Of a DNA stretch of 64,000 nt, positions 1 to 11,108 are shown piece after piece. Each line of letters opens with the position of its first letter. The stretch's first letter is position 1. A model generated the notes under the pieces. The model was not told the origin of the DNA. It was given only the letters and a program-made list of their open reading frames with translations, and did no database searches. The position numbers and the translations under genes are program-made. Source of the stretch: Rhodanobacteraceae bacterium. Lineage in GTDB: Bacteria; Pseudomonadota; Gammaproteobacteria; Xanthomonadales; Rhodanobacteraceae. The stretch is from NCBI GenBank assembly GCA_009996615.1, contig JAACZU010000004.1, positions 1 to 64,000 on the forward strand, in the 5' to 3' direction.

Positions 1-165
1 CGGCGCTCGTCCGACCGACGTGATCGGCCTTCATCCATCTGCCAAAGATTCACAGCCTCTGAGGCTGCGGGCATCGCAGCGGGCCCGCAGGCTCGGCGCG
101 CGCAGCGCGACCGGCGCTTTCGCCATGCCGGCCGGCCTGCGACCGTCCAGCGCTGCATGTTGTGC

Positions 166-257
166 GTAGGGTGGAACGCAGCCGCGTAGCGGTGAGTCCC
201 ACCGCCCGCCTGCAACGATGGTGGGACTCGCGCCTTCGGCGCTGCGTCCCACCCTGC
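166..257. repeat. Inverted pair of REP-like palindromic repeats (family B)
   Basis: Two related ~38 bp elements face each other, at 166-203 and 218-257. Each begins GTAGGGTGG or its complement and ends in GAGTCCCACC. A third copy lies at 39518-39555. They fill most of the space upstream of parC. The rest of 1-373 shows no convincing coding sequence. Confidence 0.7.
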
Positions 258-373
258 GGAGCATGGCCGACCGCCGCGGTGACAACGGCGCGCGGAGGTT
301 CCCGGCTGGCGCCGCCGCGCGCATGGCAAAATGTCCGCTTGCGCGCGACCTGACGCGCGATGCCGGACTTTCG

Positions 374-2614
374 ATGAACCTCCAAGCCAACTACGAACAG
401 ATCCCGCTCAAGGACTACGCCGAGCGCGCCTACCTCGACTATTCGATGTACGTCGTGCTCGACCGCGCGCTGCCGTTCGTCGGCGACGGCCTCAAGCCCG
501 TGCAGCGGCGCATCGTCTACTCGATGAGCGAACTCGGCCTCGACGCCGCGGCCAAGCCGAAGAAGTCCGCGCGCACGGTCGGCGACGTGATCGGCAAGTT
601 CCATCCGCACGGCGACAGCGCCTGCTACGAGGCGATGGTGCTGATGGCGCAGCCGTTCTCGTATCGCTATCCGCTGATCGACGGCCAGGGCAACTTCGGC
701 TCGCAGGACGATCCGAAGTCGTTCGCGGCGATGCGCTACACCGAATCGCGCCTGACCCCGATCGCCGAGCTGCTGCTGGCCGAGCTCGGCCAGGGCACCA
801 CCGACTGGACGCCGAACTTCGACGGCACGCTGAAGGAGCCGTCGTGGCTGCCCTCGCGCGTGCCGCACGTGCTGCTGAACGGCTCCACCGGCATCGCGGT
901 CGGCATGGCCACCGACATCCCGCCGCACAACCTGCGCGAGGTCGCCAGCGCCTGCATCCGCCTGCTCGACGATCCGGACGCGAGCCTCGCCGACCTGTGC
1001 GAGCACGTGAAGGGGCCGGATTTTCCGACCGCGGCCGAGATCATCACGCCGGCGAGCGAACTGGCGGCGCTGTATGCCAATGGCACCGGCTCGGTGCGCT
1101 GCCGCGCGGTGTGGACGAAGGAGGACGGCAACGCCGTCGTCACCGCCCTGCCCTACCAGGTGTCGCCGTCGAAGATCCTCGAGCAGATCGCCGCGCAGAT
1201 GCGCGCGAAGAAGCTGCCGATGCTGGAGGACATCCGCGACGAATCCGACCACGAGAACCCGATCCGCATCGTGCTGATCCCCCGCTCGAACCGCGTCGAT
1301 CTCGACGAGATGATGCAGCACCTGAACGCGACGACGGACCTGGAGAAGAGCTACCGCGTCAACCTCAACATGATCGGCCTGGACGGCAAGCCGCAGGTGA
1401 AGAACCTGCGGCAGATCCTGGCCGAGTGGCTGCGCTTCCGCCAGGACACGGTGACGCGGCGCCTGCAGCACCGCCTGGCCAAGGTCGAGCGGCGCCTGCA
1501 CCTGCTCGAAGGCCTGCGCATCGCCTACCTCAACCTCGACGAGGTGATCCGCATCATCCGCAGCGAGGAGGAGCCCAAGCCGGTGCTGATGCGCCGCTTC
1601 GGCCTCAGCGAGGAGCAGACCGACTACATCCTCGAAACGCGCCTGCGCCAGCTCGCGCGGCTGGAGGAGATGAAGATCAACGCCGAACGCGACGAGCTGG
1701 AGGAGGAACGCGCGCGCATCAACGTCGTGCTGAAGTCGCCAGCCAAGCTGAAGACGCTGATCAAGGACGAGCTGCGCGAGGACGCGAAGAAGTACGGTGA
1801 CGCGCGCCGTTCGCCGCTGATCGAGCGCGCGGTCGCGCAGGCGCTGGACGAGACCGCGCTGGTCGCGAGCGAGCCGGTCACGGTCGTGCTGTCGGCCAAG
1901 GGCTGGGCACGCGCGGCCAAGGGCCACGACGTCGACGCGGCCGCGCTCGGCTACCGCGAGGGCGACAGCTTCCTCGCATCGGCGCAGGGCCGCACGACGC
2001 AGCAGGCCGTGTTCATCGACTCGACCGGACGCAGCTATTCCACGCCGGCGCACACGCTGCCGTCGGCGCGCGGCAACGGCGAGCCGCTGACCGGCCGCTT
2101 CACGCTGCCGGCCGGCGCGCGCATCGACGCGGTCGCGATCGCCGATCCGGCCACGCGCTTCGTGATCGCGTCCGACCGCGGCTACGGCTTCGTCACTAAG
2201 TTCGAGGCCCTGCTGGCGAACAAGAAGGGCGGCAAGCAACTGATCAGCCTCGACGACGACGCCCGCGTGCTGGCGCCGGTCGCGGTCGCCGATACCGCGC
2301 GCGACCGCATCGTGGTCGTGACCAGCGCCGGCCACCTGCTGATGTTCTCGGTGGCCGAACTGCCCGAGCTCGACAAGGGCGGCAAGGGCAACAAGCTGAT
2401 CGAGATCCCGAAGGCCAGGCTCGGTGCCGGCGAACGCGTCGCCGGCGTCGCGGTCGTGGCCGAGGGCAAGGGCGAGGTCACGCTGTACGCCGGCCAGCGC
2501 AAGCTGATCCTGAAGTGGGCGGACCTGGTCGAATACGGCGGCAGCCGCGCCGCGCGCGGCAACCTGCTGCCGCGCGGGCTGCAGCGCGTGGAGCGCATCG
2601 TCACCAGCGGCTGA
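374..2614 (+). CDS. parC: DNA topoisomerase IV subunit A (ParC)
   Basis: ParC is the breakage-reunion subunit of topoisomerase IV, which with ParE decatenates daughter chromosomes. The 746-residue product matches the usual ParC length. I start at ATG 374 ([20 protein letters not shown]) because the family N-terminus begins there; an in-frame extension upstream runs through REP sequence. The winged-helix region contains [10 protein letters not shown], with Ser82 and Glu86 at the classical quinolone-resistance positions in their susceptible form. The catalytic tyrosine is Tyr122 in MRYTES. A coiled-coil tower lies around residues 400-470, and the rest is the degenerate GyrA-type C-terminal beta-pinwheel. 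parE is not adjacent. The gene stands alone, and downstream (2615-2930) there is only a possible terminator hairpin and short palindromes such as 2699-2715. Confidence 0.97.
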   Translation: MNLQANYEQIPLKDYAERAYLDYSMYVVLDRALPFVGDGLKPVQRRIVYSMSELGLDAAAKPKKSARTVGDVIGKFHPHGDSACYEAMVLMAQPFSYRYPLIDGQGNFGSQDDPKSFAAMRYTESRLTPIAELLLAELGQGTTDWTPNFDGTLKEPSWLPSRVPHVLLNGSTGIAVGMATDIPPHNLREVASACIRLLDDPDASLADLCEHVKGPDFPTAAEIITPASELAALYANGTGSVRCRAVWTKEDGNAVVTALPYQVSPSKILEQIAAQMRAKKLPMLEDIRDESDHENPIRIVLIPRSNRVDLDEMMQHLNATTDLEKSYRVNLNMIGLDGKPQVKNLRQILAEWLRFRQDTVTRRLQHRLAKVERRLHLLEGLRIAYLNLDEVIRIIRSEEEPKPVLMRRFGLSEEQTDYILETRLRQLARLEEMKINAERDELEEERARINVVLKSPAKLKTLIKDELREDAKKYGDARRSPLIERAVAQALDETALVASEPVTVVLSAKGWARAAKGHDVDAAALGYREGDSFLASAQGRTTQQAVFIDSTGRSYSTPAHTLPSARGNGEPLTGRFTLPAGARIDAVAIADPATRFVIASDRGYGFVTKFEALLANKKGGKQLISLDDDARVLAPVAVADTARDRIVVVTSAGHLLMFSVAELPELDKGGKGNKLIEIPKARLGAGERVAGVAVVAEGKGEVTLYAGQRKLILKWADLVEYGGSRAARGNLLPRGLQRVERIVTSG

Positions 2615-2789
2615 CACGCAGCCGGACATTCCCCCTGCTGCCCGCCGACGCGGGCCTCCATCCAGAACGGCACCCCGAATCGCCAGTCCCTGCGGCCTCC
2701 CCGGATTATCCGGGGCAGGCTCCGCGGGGCGCTCCCACGTAAGTGCCGGAGCGCGGAGGTCTTTGGACGATCCCCGAGCCAGGATGCCA

Positions 2790-2812
2790 CCCGGCCACGT
2801 GAGGCCGGGTTT
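2790..2812 (+). terminator. Possible parC terminator hairpin
   Basis: A 7 bp stem (CCCGGCC / GGCCGGG) with a 6 nt loop is followed by only three T residues. It lies 176 bp after the parC stop. The weak T tract makes this tentative. Confidence 0.3.
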
Positions 2813-2930
2813 CGGCATGAGCCGGCATTGCGGCGTGGCCCCGTGGACCCTGCGCGCCGCCGGCTGGTCAGATAGCCGGATCAGCAACGGGTTTCGACGG
2901 GCGCGCGGGATCTCGTTGCGTGAAGAACCA

Positions 2931-2959
2931 AAAAAAAGGGCCTCCCCGAAGGGAGGCCC
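2931..2959 (-). terminator. Rho-independent terminator of the giant secreted protein gene
   Basis: On the minus strand a 9 bp perfect stem (GGGCCTCCC / GGGAGGCCC, loop CGAA on the plus strand) is followed by seven T residues. It sits 25 bp past the stop codon at 2985. Confidence 0.9.
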
Positions 2960-2984
2960 TACAAGTCACCTCAACGGCCGGGTA

Positions 2985-5900
2985 TCAGTCGCTGCCGGCG
3001 ACGATCAGGTTGTCCAGCGCCGGCCAGATCGGCGTCGTGCCCTGGTTCGGCGTGTCGATCTCCAGTTTGGTGATCGGCGTCGTGGTGACGAATCCGCGGA
3101 AGTCGCTCGGGCCGGTCGAGGTGTAGGTCTCGACCGTGCCGTCGCTCAACGTCAGCGTCGTCGTCGTGCCGGTGGGGCTGAAGCTGATGTCGGTGGCCCA
3201 GAAGTTGCCGCCGATCGCCTTCACCGTGCCACTGGTGATCGTGATCACGATCTTGCTGCTCGCCGAGTTGGTCGAGATCGCGCCGGGCGGGTTGTACAGG
3301 CCACCGCTGCCCGCGTCCGGATCGTACGGATCGCTCGAGAACACCGTGTAGCTGACGCCGGCGCCCGAGAACGGCAGCGGCTCTTCCACCAGGTCGAGCG
3401 GCACGTTGGCGAAGTTCTCCTCATAGAACGTCGTCGGCGCGTTGGCCAGGAACGTTGCGCGGCTGGTGTACACACCCGGCACGCCCGTCGGCTGGCCGTC
3501 GAAGCCGTCCTTGAAGATCTTGTCGGCCGGTGCCTGCGGCGTGACGTTGAACGTCACCGGGATCTCGAAGCGCGGATGTGCCGGGTCGTTCGTGTTCACG
3601 CACAGCTGCGCGGTGTGGGTACCCACCGCCAGGCCGGTCGCGTCCGCCTTGACCGTCACGTCCTTGCTGCCGATGCCGTTGATCGTGCCACTCGACGGAT
3701 TCGTGCTCAGCCACGCGACGTTGCTCGGCGCATCGCAGCCCACGCCCGGCGGGCCGGCGTCTTCCACGTCCACCACCATGATGATGTGGAAGTCCGGGAA
3801 GTTGATCGAGGCCGCGTCGGTCGGACTGGCGATGCCGCAACCCGTCGACGAGATGAACGTCGGGTGCGTCTGCGCCGAGCTGTTGCCGCCCGGATAGAAC
3901 GCCCCCGTCGACGATCCGTCGATGTGGTACTCGACCACCAGGTCCTGCGTCGAGGTGTCGTCCACCACCGCGCCGGCGTCGATCGCGATCGTCGAGGTCG
4001 TCAGATCGCCGCCGACCGTGCCGGTACCCGTGCCGATCAGGGTCAACTGGCCGAGCGGGATCGTGTCCACCGTCACGCTGTGCGGGATCGTGTAGACCTT
4101 CACCGTGACCGGCATGCTCGGACCAGTCTCCGAAGCCACCGTGACGGAGTTGATCTTCACCGATGCGCCGACGCTGTGCTCGCTGAAGTAGAAACGACGC
4201 CACCAGCTGTTGTCGGAGGTCGTGCCATTCGTCTGACTGCCACAGGCCACGCCGTTGGCCGCCTCCGGCGTGTTGTTGGCCATCTGCGAGATCTGCGTGG
4301 CCAGCAGCTCGAACGGACGGGCCGCAACCGGCTTGCCGGCGGCGAACGGGTTGCGCTCCAGGCTCATCGTCACGCCCGACTTGGCCGCGTCGTTGACCGC
4401 GCGTTCGGCGCGTTCCGCCGCCAGGCGGCTCGCCGCCTCGCGAGCCGCCGCATCCTGGGCGTTACGCTCGGCCAGTGCACGGCGGATGTCGAACGTCAGC
4501 AGCGAGTCGGTGCCGTTGCTGATGGTCATCGTGCCAGTCGCACTCGCACCCTGCTCGGCCGTGAACGTCTGCGTCGCCGGCGTCACGCTGGCATCCGGAA
4601 TCGGCAGTGCATTGCCGTCCACCGTCAGCGTGTAGTCCTCGGCCTGGCCGTAGCCGCCGGCGTTGCACGCATCCGGCGCGGTGTTGAAGCGCTTGATCAC
4701 GCGCATGCGGGTCTGGCCCAGCGTGGCCGTCGCCGGCACCTGGATGCTCGCCACGACCTGCTTGCCGTCGGTACCGGTCGAGTTGACCAGGTCGCCGATG
4801 ACATAGCCTTCGTCCGCGTCGAACACGCCGTTCTGGTTCCAGTCGATGTACGCCTTCACCTTGGTCGTGAAGTTGCCATCGGTGTTGCCCTCGACCGCCA
4901 TCGCGTACAGGCCACCGCGCGACACGTTGCCGCCGGCCACCGACAGGAAGTTCTCCAGCGCCGGGCTACCGCCGACGGTGGCAGAACTGGTGTTGTCGAT
5001 GTTGCGGAACTTGACACGCGTGATCGGCTCGACCGAGCTCGGGAACGTCACGTCGCAGTACGGCTGCGGGAACGGCAGGGTGTTGGACACCGTCAGCGTC
5101 GCCGAGGCCGCCGCCGCGTTGCTGCCGGCGTTGGTCTGCAGCGCACCGGCCGCGATCGTGTTGACGTAGCTGCCGACGGCCGCCGCGCTCACGGTCGCGC
5201 TGATCGTGCACGAACCGCTTGCCGGGATCGTCGCACCCGAGGCGAGCGTGACCGAACCGGCCGTGAAGCTCACCGTGCCGCCGCAGGTCGTCGTCGCCGC
5301 ACTGGCCACCAGGCCGCTCGGCAGCGTGTCGACCAGCGCCGCGGTCAGCGTCGCCGCCGTCGCGTTCGGGTTCGACAGCGTGATCGTCGCCGTGCTGTTC
5401 GCACCGGTCGTGACCGTCGACGGCGAGAACGCCTTCGACACCGTCGGCGCGCCACCGCCACCACCCGGGATCGTGAGCGCGTTGCCGTCACCGTCGAACG
5501 ACGTATCCAGGATGGTCGCCGGGAAGCCGTTCGGACCGGTGGTCTGGATGCGCACGTAGCCGTAGCACACGCCCGGAGCCGCAACCGGATTGGTTAGGCG
5601 GCCGTTGCAGTTGAACTTCACGCCGAGGTAGCCGCTGGTCGTGCCGGCCAGCCACGCATCGGCCATCGCGACCGACGCACCGGTACCGGTCGAGAACGTC
5701 GTCGACGGCCCGATGACCTCACCCGGCTGGAACAGCTTGGCCTTGCCCGTACCATCGACCGCGTACTGGCCGCCATTGGTGCTGTTGATCTTCCACAGCG
5801 TCAACTTGTTGCTGCTGGACCAGAAGTTGAAGTCCCAGTTGCCACTGGTCGGACCGGTGTCGTCGGTCGCGCTGGACACGATGTTCAGCGAGGTGCCGAG

Positions 5901-8900
5901 CGTGGTCGCAGCGATCTGGTGGTTGATCGCGCCGGAGTTGATGATGCCGTTCTGGCCACCCGACGGCGGGGTCACGGTGAAGGACACCGGCACGACGACC
6001 AGCGGGTTCGCCGCGTCATTGCTGTTGACGCACAGCTTGCCGCTGTAGCTGCCCGCGGCCACGCCCGTGGCGTTGAAGGTCACGGTGACCGGCGTGTTCG
6101 TGCCGCCCGCGTTGGAGCCCGAGGTCGTGCTGAGCGACAGCCACGGGATATCCGACGGGTTGGAGCAGGCTGGCGCGCCGCCACCGGCCGTTCCTTCGAT
6201 CAGGAACGGGAAATCCTGCGCCGCCAACGAGCCACCGTCCGTCACCGCTACCCACGTGGTGCCGTCGTACTGCATGGCATTGGCACCCGGCTTGCCGGTC
6301 GCCCCGACAATGGTCACCGGCGGAGCCCACGGGCCGGACGCCAGCGATCCGCTGAGCTGCCAATCCAGCCAGTACGTGCCCGCGGGCAACGTGGTACCTA
6401 CCGTGACCACGACCGCCATGATCGGACGGTTTGTGTCAGTCAGGCCGGTGTCGAGCACGCGGTAGATGTTGGAGAAGGCCGTGCTGGCCATGCGGTTGGT
6501 CGTGGTGTCGCCGAAGACGACCGTGCTGCCGGCCGCGCCAGGCACGCCATTCCAGATGCGCAGGTTCGCGCCGGTGATGGTCGACGTGGTGGTCGAGCCG
6601 GTCTGGTAGGTGAACAGGGTGACCTTGTCCACCGTCCAGCCGCCGGCCGGGACCGTGAAGTCGTCCGCCGCACGGAAGCTGTTCGTCGCGGAGATGTTCG
6701 AGCCATAGCTCGTGTTGCCCACGCTCGTCTGCAGCGCGCTGGCATCCTTGCCGCCGGCGCCGGCGCCGGGGTTGGTGACCAGCGAGCCGTTGTCGTACAG
6801 CGACGCCAGCGGCGCCATCCACGCCTTGCCGGACTGCTTGCCCGCCACGACCGCCGCCGCCGTTACCGGTGCGCCGACCTCCTCGCGTGCAGGCTGCGCG
6901 ACATGCGGCGAGGCCGGCATGGCAGGCAGTGCGCGCGCATTTTCTTCACCGATGTTCCAGGTCAGCGTGCCGCCGCCGGTGTTGGCGATGGTCAGCGTCT
7001 GCGTGGTGGACGCGCCGACGGCCTGCGAGGCCGAGAGGTTGGCCGGCGTGACCGCGATCGCGGCCGCGACGTCGACGGCGAACTTCGCGATCACCGTGCA
7101 GTCGGCGTTGACCGGATTGGTCGTGTAGACGCTGCCGGCGAGCGAGCCGCCGCAGGTGCCTTCCACCGTATCGATGCGGAAACCACCGGCCGGCGCCAGC
7201 GTGAAGCTGGTGGTCGCACCGTGGTTGACCGTCTGCGGCGTGGCCGGCGTGATCGTGCCGTTGCCGGCGCCGACGCTCGGCGTCACGACGTGCGTGACCG
7301 GCGGGGCTTCGGAGCAGTTGCCATCGGTCGTGTTGTCGACGACGACGTTGTCGACATCGAGGATGTTGCCCTGCGTGCCTGTGCCCTTGTTGCCGATGAT
7401 CGCGACGTTGCCGATGCTGCCGGCGAAGCCAGGGCCGTTCCAGATCTGCGTGCCATTGACGCACACCGTGTAGGTGTTGTCGGCGCGCTTGGCGATCACC
7501 TTCAGGTCGAAGTACGCGCCGCCGCCGGTCCAGGTCGCACCGGTGTCGACGTAGCCGGCCACGCCGGTGCCACCGCCGTTCGGATCGAGCACCTGGATCT
7601 TGTTGCCCGTGTCCTTCAGGAAGCGCACGCGCGTGATGACCGAACCCGCCCCAGGATCCTGCGGAGCGAAGTCCCAGGTCGCGCCGGTGTTGGCCACCGT
7701 GATCGCGAGCTTGGCCTTGGCGACCGAATACGGCGTGGTGCCGTTGGGCTGCGTCGGCGACAGGATGAACGAGGTACCGCTGCCGGCGCTCGCCCAGGTA
7801 CCGCGCGCGTGCTGCGCACCGGCGCCCGGGTTGGTCGTGGCGACGTTCCAGTCGGCCACGACCGAGGCGTACCAGCCCTGCTGGCCGTTGACGCCGCCGA
7901 CCGTGTAGTCAGGCGCCTCGAAACCGGTGCTGTAGGTCGCCACGCCGGCCGCGGTGGCCTGGTAGGTCGCCGTAGCCGAGCCGGCATTGCCCTTGGTCGT
8001 CTGCAGCGCGCCGGCCGCGATCGTGTTGACGTAGATGCCGGCCGTCGCGGCCGTCACGTCGACCTTCACCGTGCAGCCGCCGTCCGGAATCGTCGCACCG
8101 TCGGCGAGGCTGATCGAGCTCGCACCCGCCGTCGCCGTCACCGCGCCACCGCAGGTGGTCGTGGCGTTCGGCGTGGCGGCGACGACCAGACCGGTCGGGA
8201 ACGTGTCGGTCAGTGCGGCGGTCAGCGCGATCGGCGCACCGTTGGTGTTGCCGAGGCTGAGCGTCAGCGTGCTGCTGGCACCCGCGGCGCCGTAAGCCGG
8301 CGCGAAGCTCTTGGCCAGCGACGGCGGAACCGGCGCAGCCACGTCCACGTTGACCGTGTAGTCCTCGGCCTGGCCGAAGCCGGTCGTGCCGCATGCGAGC
8401 ACCGCCGACAGCCCCACCGTGCCGCTGGTGTACTGCTTGGCCACGCGCATGCGCGTCGGGCCGAGCAGCGCATCGACCGGCACCGGGATCATCGTCGACA
8501 CGGACTTGCCGTCGGCGCCGGTCGAGTTGGTCAGGCCGCCGACCAGGTAGCCCTCGTTCGCATCGAACGTGCCGTTCTGGTTCCAGTCGATGTAGACGGC
8601 CACGGACGACGTGAAGTTGCCATCCGTGTTGCCCTGCACCGTGATCGGATAGCTCGCGCCGGGCTTGAGCTGGCCGATGATCGCGGTGAAGTTCTCGTTC
8701 GCCGTGGCGCCGGTGGTGGCGGCCGGCGAGGAGTTGTCGATGCCGTCGATCGTGACGCGCGTGATCGGCTCCACGCCGCTGCCGTAGCCGCGCGTGCAGT
8801 ACGGCGCCGGGAACGTGCCGGCCGTGACGGTCAGCGTGGCCGAGGCGTCAACGGTGTTGCTGCCGGCGCTGGTCTGCAGCGCACCAACCGCGATCGTGTT

Positions 8901-11108
8901 GACGTAGCTGCCCGCCGTGAGCGACTTCACCGTGCCGGTCAGCTTGCAGTTGCCGTTGGCCGGGATCGTCGCGCCCGACGCCAGCTTGAGCGTGCCGCTC
9001 GTGAAGCTGGCCGTGCCGCCGGTGCAGGTGGTCGATGCCGCGCTGGCGATCAGGCCGGCCGGCAGGGTATCGACGAGGTCCGCCGTCAGCGTGATCGCGG
9101 TGGCGTTCGGATTGGTCAGCGTGATCGTCGCGGTGCTGTTGCTGCCAACCGCCACGGACGTCGGCGAGAACGCCTTGGTCACGGTCGGCGGGGTCGCATC
9201 GGACGCGAAGTTCGCGATGACGGTGCAATCGGCCGTGACGGGAGCGGTCGTGAACGACGAGCCCGCAAGCGTGCCGCCGCAGGTGCCGGTCACGTCGACC
9301 AAGTGGTTGCCCGCCGTCGCCGCAAGCGTGAACGTGGGCGTGGCGCCGTCGCCGACGACTTGGGCCGTGTTCGGCGAGATCGAGCCGTTGCCGGTCACGC
9401 TCGGCGTGACGGTGCGCAGAACCGCCGAGCCGTCGCACTCGTAGGACGCCGTGTAGCTGATGTTGAGATCGTCGGCGAAGAACGTGTTGTTGGCGGTCTG
9501 GCCACTACCCGTGGCTTGCTGGAGCACCATGTTGGAGACGTTGTTGCCACCCGTGGTGCCGGTGCCGTCGGTCGACTCGTAGATCTGCACGCCGTCCTTG
9601 CAGAGCCGTACATTGCTGGTGGCGCGGTCGATGAGCAGCTTGAAGTCGAAATATGTGTCCGGCGTGAACGTCGCGCCGGTGTTCACCGAAGTGCCACTGC
9701 CGCCCGACCACGAGTACGTCTGGATCGCATTGCCGGTGCGGTTGAACAGGACGATCGTCGACAGCAGGCCGGCGTCGGGATCCTGCGGCTGGAACTGCCA
9801 GCTCGCGCCATTGGTCGTGTGCGAGATGCGCAGCTTCGCCGAGACCGCCGCATAACGCGTGGTGCCCGCCGCGAACTGCGGCGAGATCGCGATCGGATTG
9901 GTGCTCGTGGTCGGAGACGCAAGCCCGGTCTGGCTGAAGTGCTGCGTGCCGGTCGCAGGCGCAGTGTTCGCCACGTTCGAGGCGCGCGCCTGCCAGCCCT
10001 GCTGGGCGTTGATCGCGTCCACGGTGTAATCCGGCGCTTCGAAGCCGACGTCGTACGACGTCGAAGCCGAGGTGCCCCAGCCGAAGAACTTCGCAACAGC
10101 GGAAGCGCTGCCCTCGGCGGTGGTGAGCGGGCCGGCGGTGACGGCGTAGTTGCCGCCCGCGGTCACGGCCACGTTGGCGCTGATGGAGCAGCCGCCGACC
10201 GGAATCGAGCTGCCGCTGGCCAGCGTGATCGCCGAGCCTCCGAACGCGCCGGTGAGCGTACCGGGGCAGGTCGTCGTGGCATTGGCCGCGAGCGTCATGC
10301 CGGCCGGCAGGGTCGTGACAAAGTCGGCCGTGATCGGCGTCGGGGCGGTATTGAGGTTGCCGATCGTGATCGCCAGCGTGGTGTTCGTCGGCACCGCGCC
10401 CGAGACAGGCGCGAAGCTTGCGGAAACGGACAGCGGCAACGTCGGAACCGCCGCATTCGGGTCGATCGTGACCGTGTAGTCCTCGGACTGGCCGTAGCCG
10501 GAGCCGGTGCGACAGGGGGGAAGACCCGACAGCGCGGTGACGTTATACGCCGTCATCGCGCGCAGGCGCGTGTTGCCGGGCACGGCGTCGGCCGGAACCG
10601 TGATGTACGCGGTAGCGGACACGGTATCCACACCAGTGGAGTTGGTGATGGTGCCGATCCAGTAGCCTTCATTGGCACCAGTGAACAGGCTGTCGCCGTT
10701 CCAGTCCACGTAGAGGGCGTGACCGTGCGTGAAGGCACCGCCCGTATTGGACTTCATCGTCACCGCGTAGGTGGCGCCCGGACGCAGCGTACCGACGGTG
10801 GCGGTGAAGTCCTCATGCGCCGTGCTGCTGGTCGCCGCAGAAGGGTTGTTGATCTCGTTGATCTTCACCAGCGTGATCGGTTCGATGCCGCTGGTGTACG
10901 TGTTGGCGCAGTACGGCGTGATGGCGGCCGGAACGACCGGCACTGCCTGGGTATCCGACTGGGCGACCTTGTCCAACCGCGCTGCCGCAGTCGATTGGAC
11001 GTTGTCGATGGCTGGTACCGCCCCTCCTGTATCCGCGAAGGCGGCAGACGCGGCGAGCGTCCCTCCCGCAACCGCGATGCCTAATGTTGTCTTCCACAAC
11101 CGTTTCAT
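2985..11108 (-). CDS. Giant secreted mosaic protein with GEVED, DUF11-like, LamG-like and split Ig-like domains
   Basis: The product is about 2707 residues. I start at 11108 (MKRLWKTTLG), which gives a clean Sec signal peptide ending near AAFA and follows GGGGAG; the in-frame extension to 11171 has no such features. GEVED-type domains, ending in SEDYTV or QAEDYTV, occur at about residues 66-218, 770-920 and 2016-2162. DUF11/DUF7933-like repeats (FSP or FAP start, TLPAGL, then a Cys pair) recur at least four times. Two concanavalin-like domains begin GFEAPDYTV (about 350-560 and 1056-1268). Two Cys-containing bacterial repeats end in DCTVIA. A domain at about 1718-1878 is shared with the protein at 14490-17642. 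Two BACON-like Ig folds are interrupted by inserts. IFKDGFDGQ precedes a final ~150-residue beta domain. No catalytic motif is visible. A surface or matrix adhesin role is inferred. Confidence 0.85.
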   Translation of the reverse strand: MKRLWKTTLGIAVAGGTLAASAAFADTGGAVPAIDNVQSTAAARLDKVAQSDTQAVPVVPAAITPYCANTYTSGIEPITLVKINEINNPSAATSSTAHEDFTATVGTLRPGATYAVTMKSNTGGAFTHGHALYVDWNGDSLFTGANEGYWIGTITNSTGVDTVSATAYITVPADAVPGNTRLRAMTAYNVTALSGLPPCRTGSGYGQSEDYTVTIDPNAAVPTLPLSVSASFAPVSGAVPTNTTLAITIGNLNTAPTPITADFVTTLPAGMTLAANATTTCPGTLTGAFGGSAITLASGSSIPVGGCSISANVAVTAGGNYAVTAGPLTTAEGSASAVAKFFGWGTSASTSYDVGFEAPDYTVDAINAQQGWQARASNVANTAPATGTQHFSQTGLASPTTSTNPIAISPQFAAGTTRYAAVSAKLRISHTTNGASWQFQPQDPDAGLLSTIVLFNRTGNAIQTYSWSGGSGTSVNTGATFTPDTYFDFKLLIDRATSNVRLCKDGVQIYESTDGTGTTGGNNVSNMVLQQATGSGQTANNTFFADDLNISYTASYECDGSAVLRTVTPSVTGNGSISPNTAQVVGDGATPTFTLAATAGNHLVDVTGTCGGTLAGSSFTTAPVTADCTVIANFASDATPPTVTKAFSPTSVAVGSNSTATITLTNPNATAITLTADLVDTLPAGLIASAASTTCTGGTASFTSGTLKLASGATIPANGNCKLTGTVKSLTAGSYVNTIAVGALQTSAGSNTVDASATLTVTAGTFPAPYCTRGYGSGVEPITRVTIDGIDNSSPAATTGATANENFTAIIGQLKPGASYPITVQGNTDGNFTSSVAVYIDWNQNGTFDANEGYLVGGLTNSTGADGKSVSTMIPVPVDALLGPTRMRVAKQYTSGTVGLSAVLACGTTGFGQAEDYTVNVDVAAPVPPSLAKSFAPAYGAAGASSTLTLSLGNTNGAPIALTAALTDTFPTGLVVAATPNATTTCGGAVTATAGASSISLADGATIPDGGCTVKVDVTAATAGIYVNTIAAGALQTTKGNAGSATATYQATAAGVATYSTGFEAPDYTVGGVNGQQGWYASVVADWNVATTNPGAGAQHARGTWASAGSGTSFILSPTQPNGTTPYSVAKAKLAITVANTGATWDFAPQDPGAGSVITRVRFLKDTGNKIQVLDPNGGGTGVAGYVDTGATWTGGGAYFDLKVIAKRADNTYTVCVNGTQIWNGPGFAGSIGNVAIIGNKGTGTQGNILDVDNVVVDNTTDGNCSEAPPVTHVVTPSVGAGNGTITPATPQTVNHGATTSFTLAPAGGFRIDTVEGTCGGSLAGSVYTTNPVNADCTVIAKFAVDVAAAIAVTPANLSASQAVGASTTQTLTIANTGGGTLTWNIGEENARALPAMPASPHVAQPAREEVGAPVTAAAVVAGKQSGKAWMAPLASLYDNGSLVTNPGAGAGGKDASALQTSVGNTSYGSNISATNSFRAADDFTVPAGGWTVDKVTLFTYQTGSTTTSTITGANLRIWNGVPGAAGSTVVFGDTTTNRMASTAFSNIYRVLDTGLTDTNRPIMAVVVTVGTTLPAGTYWLDWQLSGSLASGPWAPPVTIVGATGKPGANAMQYDGTTWVAVTDGGSLAAQDFPFLIEGTAGGGAPACSNPSDIPWLSLSTTSGSNAGGTNTPVTVTFNATGVAAGSYSGKLCVNSNDAANPLVVVPVSFTVTPPSGGQNGIINSGAINHQIAATTLGTSLNIVSSATDDTGPTSGNWDFNFWSSSNKLTLWKINSTNGGQYAVDGTGKAKLFQPGEVIGPSTTFSTGTGASVAMADAWLAGTTSGYLGVKFNCNGRLTNPVAAPGVCYGYVRIQTTGPNGFPATILDTSFDGDGNALTIPGGGGGAPTVSKAFSPSTVTTGANSTATITLSNPNATAATLTAALVDTLPSGLVASAATTTCGGTVSFTAGSVTLASGATIPASGSCTISATVSAAAVGSYVNTIAAGALQTNAGSNAAAASATLTVSNTLPFPQPYCDVTFPSSVEPITRVKFRNIDNTSSATVGGSPALENFLSVAGGNVSRGGLYAMAVEGNTDGNFTTKVKAYIDWNQNGVFDADEGYVIGDLVNSTGTDGKQVVASIQVPATATLGQTRMRVIKRFNTAPDACNAGGYGQAEDYTLTVDGNALPIPDASVTPATQTFTAEQGASATGTMTISNGTDSLLTFDIRRALAERNAQDAAAREAASRLAAERAERAVNDAAKSGVTMSLERNPFAAGKPVAARPFELLATQISQMANNTPEAANGVACGSQTNGTTSDNSWWRRFYFSEHSVGASVKINSVTVASETGPSMPVTVKVYTIPHSVTVDTIPLGQLTLIGTGTGTVGGDLTTSTIAIDAGAVVDDTSTQDLVVEYHIDGSSTGAFYPGGNSSAQTHPTFISSTGCGIASPTDAASINFPDFHIIMVVDVEDAGPPGVGCDAPSNVAWLSTNPSSGTINGIGSKDVTVKADATGLAVGTHTAQLCVNTNDPAHPRFEIPVTFNVTPQAPADKIFKDGFDGQPTGVPGVYTSRATFLANAPTTFYEENFANVPLDLVEEPLPFSGAGVSYTVFSSDPYDPDAGSGGLYNPPGAISTNSASSKIVITITSGTVKAIGGNFWATDISFSPTGTTTTLTLSDGTVETYTSTGPSDFRGFVTTTPITKLEIDTPNQGTTPIWPALDNLIVAGSD

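Noticed and set aside
2699..2715. The palindrome CCCCGGATTATCCGGGG as a parC terminator.
   Set aside because: It has almost no loop and no T tract; the hairpin at 2790-2812 is a better, though weak, candidate.
50..2887. A 945-codon open frame antisense to parC.
   Set aside because: It is a mirror of GC-rich codons in parC, has Arg/Ala/Leu-biased composition and no recognisable domain.
5919..11084. A 1721-codon plus-strand open frame opposite the giant mosaic gene.
   Set aside because: Its sequence is Arg/Gly/Val-rich with no domain pattern, whereas the minus strand shows a signal peptide, repeated domains and a terminator.
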